Below, piece after piece: positions 6,092 through 8,192 of a stretch of 8,192 nucleotides of DNA (its first letter is position 1; every line of letters starts with the position of its first letter). Below the pieces are notes generated by a model. That model had not been told where the DNA came from. It searched no databases and saw only the letters and a list, made by a program, of their open reading frames with translations. The DNA is taken from contig JAJRUC010000499.1 of the NCBI GenBank assembly GCA_024278015.1, positions 1 through 8,192 on the forward strand, read 5' to 3'. Both the position numbers and the translations under genes were made by a program. The stretch comes from Chloroflexota bacterium (GTDB lineage Bacteria; Chloroflexota; Anaerolineae; 4572-78).

Positions 6092-6119
6092 GCGGGGGCG
6101 GTTCGTGAACCGCCCCCGC
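6092..6119. repeat. GC-rich palindromic repeat 1
   Basis: Perfect 13-base arms GCGGGGGCGGTTC (6092-6104) and GAACCGCCCCCGC (6107-6119) surround a 2-base GT centre. On the minus strand it ends 13 bases before the GGAG of the DHH gene, so it would lie in that gene's leader if the RNA starts upstream. No T-tract follows, so it is not a standard terminator. Confidence 0.85.
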
Positions 6120-6129
6120 GTCGGGCCTT

Positions 6130-6158
6130 GCAGGGGCGCGATTGCATCGCGCCCCTGC
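6130..6158. repeat. GC-rich palindromic repeat 2
   Basis: Perfect 13-base arms GCAGGGGCGCGAT (6130-6142) and ATCGCGCCCCTGC (6146-6158) surround a TGC centre. It shares the GGGGCG...CGCCCC frame with repeat 1 but has a different core, as expected for members of a family of dispersed intergenic palindromes. Confidence 0.85.
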
Positions 6159-6177
6159 GGGAAACGGCTCATGAAAA

Positions 6178-6206
6178 TGGGAGCGCACATTGGCTGTGCG
6201 CCCCCA
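6178..6206. repeat. GC-rich palindromic repeat 3, imperfect
   Basis: Arms GCGCACA (6183-6189) and TGTGCGC (6195-6201) surround a TTGGC loop. After one A/C mismatch, TGGG (6178-6181) pairs with CCCA (6203-6206). It lies 21 bases past the stop of the binding-protein gene and could protect the 3' end of that transcript; the missing T-tract argues against simple intrinsic termination. Confidence 0.75.
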
Positions 6207-6226
6207 CAAGATTAACTCCAACAAAC

Positions 6227-8192
6227 TTACTGGGTTGCTTCGGCGTGAATTTCAGCGGCCTGGGCGTCCAGGTCGGCCAGGCGGCTTTCAATGTCTACAT
6301 CGGTATTGATGATTTCCTGGAAGGCGTCGTTGACGGCGTTGCGGACATCCTGGTAAGAAATGAGTTGCGGTTCAAAGCTGGCGTAGGGCAACAGGCTTAA
6401 AGCGGTTTGGTACTTGGGGTTGCCGGCAATGTAGTCTGCCAGCAAGGGCGCGACGCTGTAGCGCGGGGAGAAGTAGTTAGAGGCTTCCACCCACATTTTT
6501 TGCGCTTCGGGGCTGGTGTACCATTTAACGAAGAGCCAGGTAGCCAGTTCGTTTTCGGGCGTGCCTTTGGGCATCATCACGCTGCCGCCGTACAGGTTTT
6601 GGTGCGGGGTATCGGTGGTGTAGGGTTGCGGCGCAATGCCCCATTCGTCGGTGTTTTCGGCATCATCCAGACTGCCCTGCGCATAGGGCAGGCCGGAGGT
6701 GGAGCCGATATAGAAAATACCCTGACGGGCGGCAAATTCGGCGTCGTGGTAGCGTTCACCTGAAATCCAGGCGCAGCCGTTTTTGTACATGCGGCGGATT
6801 TGGGTGAAGTAGTCAACCAGTTCGGGCCGGTCATAGTTGTAACCCAGGCCGTCTTCAGTGAGTACCTGAGTGCCGCGAGCCAGGGCGGCAGCGGCCACTT
6901 GCGAGGCGTCAAAGCGGATGATGTAACCGCCTTCGTTGTCTTGCCGGGCATCGCCACCATTGGCCGCATCGGCGGCGGCGCAGGCAATTTCTTCAAACAG
7001 GTCGGGGGTGATGGTTTCCATAACGGCCGGGTCGTAGCCCAGTTCTTCCAGCCAGGTTTTGTTGTAGTACAGCACTTCCATTGAGCGGTTGGGCGGGAAG
7101 CCCAGGCGCATATTGTTGAAAGCGGGGTGTACGTCTTGCATGAAGATACCGGGTACAAAGTCGGCTTTATCTTCTTCGGTCAGGCCCCAGTACGGGTCAT
7201 TGACGTAGATATTCATGTCAACCAGAGCGTCAACAGCGGCGTAAGAGGCTTCGGCGTTTTGGTAGCCAACCACCAGGCTGGGCAAATCACCACTGACGAT
7301 ACCGGCTTTCATTTTCTGGTCAATATCGCCATAGTGTCCCTGATTCAGGGCTTCGACGGTGATGCCGTAGGGGTTTTCGGTGTTGAATTTGTCAATCATG
7401 GCGGCCAGTTTTTCTTCGCGGCTGCCGCTGTGGTTATGCCACCAGACCACGGTTTGGCCGGTGGGGTCAATGCCGGCCAGGGGGCCGTCGGGGGCGGGGG
7501 CTTCGGGCCAGACGTAGCCTGTTTCAGCCGGGGCTTCTTCGGCGGGGGCGGGCGGGTTGCCCATATATTCGGCCCAGCCGGTGCTGACCTTGCCGGCGAT
7601 GATGTCTTGTTGCAGTTGCTCAAGTTCGCCTTGCAGTTCAGCAGAAACGAGACCGGCGTTGTCGTGGTAGTCGCCTAATTCAACGCCGCCGTTTTCCAGC
7701 GTAAAGTTGTACACGCCGCCTTTGAAGGCGCCGTTCACCACGGATTCGGTGGCGCGATAGCCCACCAGGTCTACCCGTTTAAGGACGCTGCTCAGGTAAA
7801 CTTCTTTATATTCGGGGGCGCTGTTGTACCAGTCGCTGTCAACACCAATCATCAGCATACCGCGTTCCTGCGCGGCGGCGGCAGAGCCGAGGCCGACGGG
7901 GCCGGCCACGGGCATCACAATGTCGGCGCCTTCATCAAAGAGATTCTCGGCGAAGGTGCGGCCGTCGTCCAGGCTGTCGAAGTTGCCGGTGAACAGGCCG
8001 TCGCCCGCTTCGGTACTCCAGCCCAGGACTTCCACGCTGGTGCCGTGAGCGTCGTTGTAGTAATTTACGCCTTGCTCAAAACCAACCATAAAGATAACCA
8101 CGGGCGGAATGTTGATACCGCCGAAGGTGCCCACTTTGCCGGTTTTGGTGGCGCCGGCGGCCAGATACCCGGCCAGGAAGGCGGCTTCATCG
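6227..8192 (-). CDS. Fused BMP/PnrA-type and family 1 extracellular solute-binding protein (5' truncated)
   Basis: 654 residues are visible; the start and any signal peptide lie beyond the right edge. The first about 209 residues are the C-terminal two thirds of a BMP/PnrA-type ABC binding protein: FLAGYLAAGATKTGKVGTFGG, GFEQGVNYY, FTGNFDSLDDGRTFAENLFD, EGADIVMPVAGPVGLGSAAA, MLMIGVDSD, then LEQLQQDIIAGKV at its normal end. Most BMP relatives bind nucleosides. A Pro/Ala/Glu-rich linker follows (about plus 7472-7564). The last about 414 residues (plus 6227-7471) are a complete family 1 binding protein (SBP_bac_1, often for sugars or glycerol phosphate): DPTGQTVVWWHNHSG, MKAGIVSGDLPSLVVGYQN, MEVLYYNKTWLEELGYDP, NLYGGSVMMPKGTPENELA, WLFVKWYTSPEAQKMWVEAS. 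Two cysteines (IACAAAD and KNGCAW) could form a disulfide outside the cell. No stop or frame change occurs at the junction. Permease and ATPase genes would be expected elsewhere. Both family calls are strong; ligands are unknown. Confidence 0.9.
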   Translation of the reverse strand, partial: DEAAFLAGYLAAGATKTGKVGTFGGINIPPVVIFMVGFEQGVNYYNDAHGTSVEVLGWSTEAGDGLFTGNFDSLDDGRTFAENLFDEGADIVMPVAGPVGLGSAAAAQERGMLMIGVDSDWYNSAPEYKEVYLSSVLKRVDLVGYRATESVVNGAFKGGVYNFTLENGGVELGDYHDNAGLVSAELQGELEQLQQDIIAGKVSTGWAEYMGNPPAPAEEAPAETGYVWPEAPAPDGPLAGIDPTGQTVVWWHNHSGSREEKLAAMIDKFNTENPYGITVEALNQGHYGDIDQKMKAGIVSGDLPSLVVGYQNAEASYAAVDALVDMNIYVNDPYWGLTEEDKADFVPGIFMQDVHPAFNNMRLGFPPNRSMEVLYYNKTWLEELGYDPAVMETITPDLFEEIACAAADAANGGDARQDNEGGYIIRFDASQVAAAALARGTQVLTEDGLGYNYDRPELVDYFTQIRRMYKNGCAWISGERYHDAEFAARQGIFYIGSTSGLPYAQGSLDDAENTDEWGIAPQPYTTDTPHQNLYGGSVMMPKGTPENELATWLFVKWYTSPEAQKMWVEASNYFSPRYSVAPLLADYIAGNPKYQTALSLLPYASFEPQLISYQDVRNAVNDAFQEIINTDVDIESRLADLDAQAAEIHAEATQ

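Noticed and set aside
6092..6206. CRISPR array
   Set aside because: The three units differ in core sequence and spacing and each is a self-complete palindrome; there are no identical direct repeats with unique spacers and no cas genes.
5568..6215. Plus-strand frame of 215 codons opposite the DHH gene
   Set aside because: It runs through the palindromic repeats and lies antisense to a motif-complete DHH phosphoesterase; no family resemblance.
6069..6224. Longer DHH start at 6224 giving 52 extra residues
   Set aside because: The extension is translated from the three palindromes, overlaps the spacer after the previous stop, and has no conserved content. The ATG at 6068 has its own GGAG site.
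7127..7678. Plus-strand frame of 183 codons opposite the binding-protein gene
   Set aside because: Gly/Val-rich antisense product with no domain; the minus-strand frame carries two strong families.

Overview
The window (about 57% GC by eye) looks like chromosomal DNA of an environmental bacterium, most likely a member of the Chloroflexota (Anaerolineae-like). This is inferred from three things: secreted solute-binding proteins with Pro/Ala/Glu-rich linkers, a DUF2207/SPFH gene set, and GC-rich palindromic intergenic repeats. No rRNA, tRNA, transposase, phage gene or CRISPR array is visible, and the taxon cannot be proved from this sequence. Apart from one truncated gene at the left edge, everything is on the minus strand, so the window reads right to left.

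Layout on the plus-strand scale. 2-247 (+) is the C-terminal part of a Roadblock/LC7-type protein, convergent with hpt (264-818, -), a complete hypoxanthine phosphoribosyltransferase whose GTG start is fixed by a strong Shine-Dalgarno site. 895-933 holds a clear intrinsic terminator for the minus strand. From there up to a -10-like box at 5168-5173 lies a four-gene unit, in transcription order: a DUF2207 membrane protein with a glycine-rich tail (3224-5128); a small membrane protein with a winged-helix-like region and a C-terminal zinc ribbon (2639-3160); a soluble helical protein of unknown function (2034-2552); and an SPFH/Band 7 protein with an excisionase-type helix-turn-helix at its C terminus (953-2011). 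5223-6068 encodes a DHH/DHHA1 phosphoesterase. 6069-6226 is a spacer with three consecutive hairpin-forming palindromes. 6227-8192 is the 3' part of a large secreted binding protein that runs off the right edge.

The four-gene unit resembles, in the kinds of parts it uses, SPFH-centred membrane-maintenance operons such as the B. subtilis ydjFGHI locus. The proposed role is a membrane-associated SPFH scaffold with a DUF2207 anchor, a zinc-ribbon membrane adaptor and a helical partner, in envelope or membrane stress. That role is inference. No PspA gene is present in the window.

The two strongest oddities are the last gene, which joins a BMP/PnrA-type (nucleoside-type) binding protein to a complete family 1 extracellular solute-binding protein in one reading frame, and the SPFH protein with a DNA-binding-type helix-turn-helix at its tail. 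Three gene spacers (841-892, 2573-2637, 3179-3222) also share a degenerate 7-base repeat element just upstream of the next gene's ribosome-binding site.
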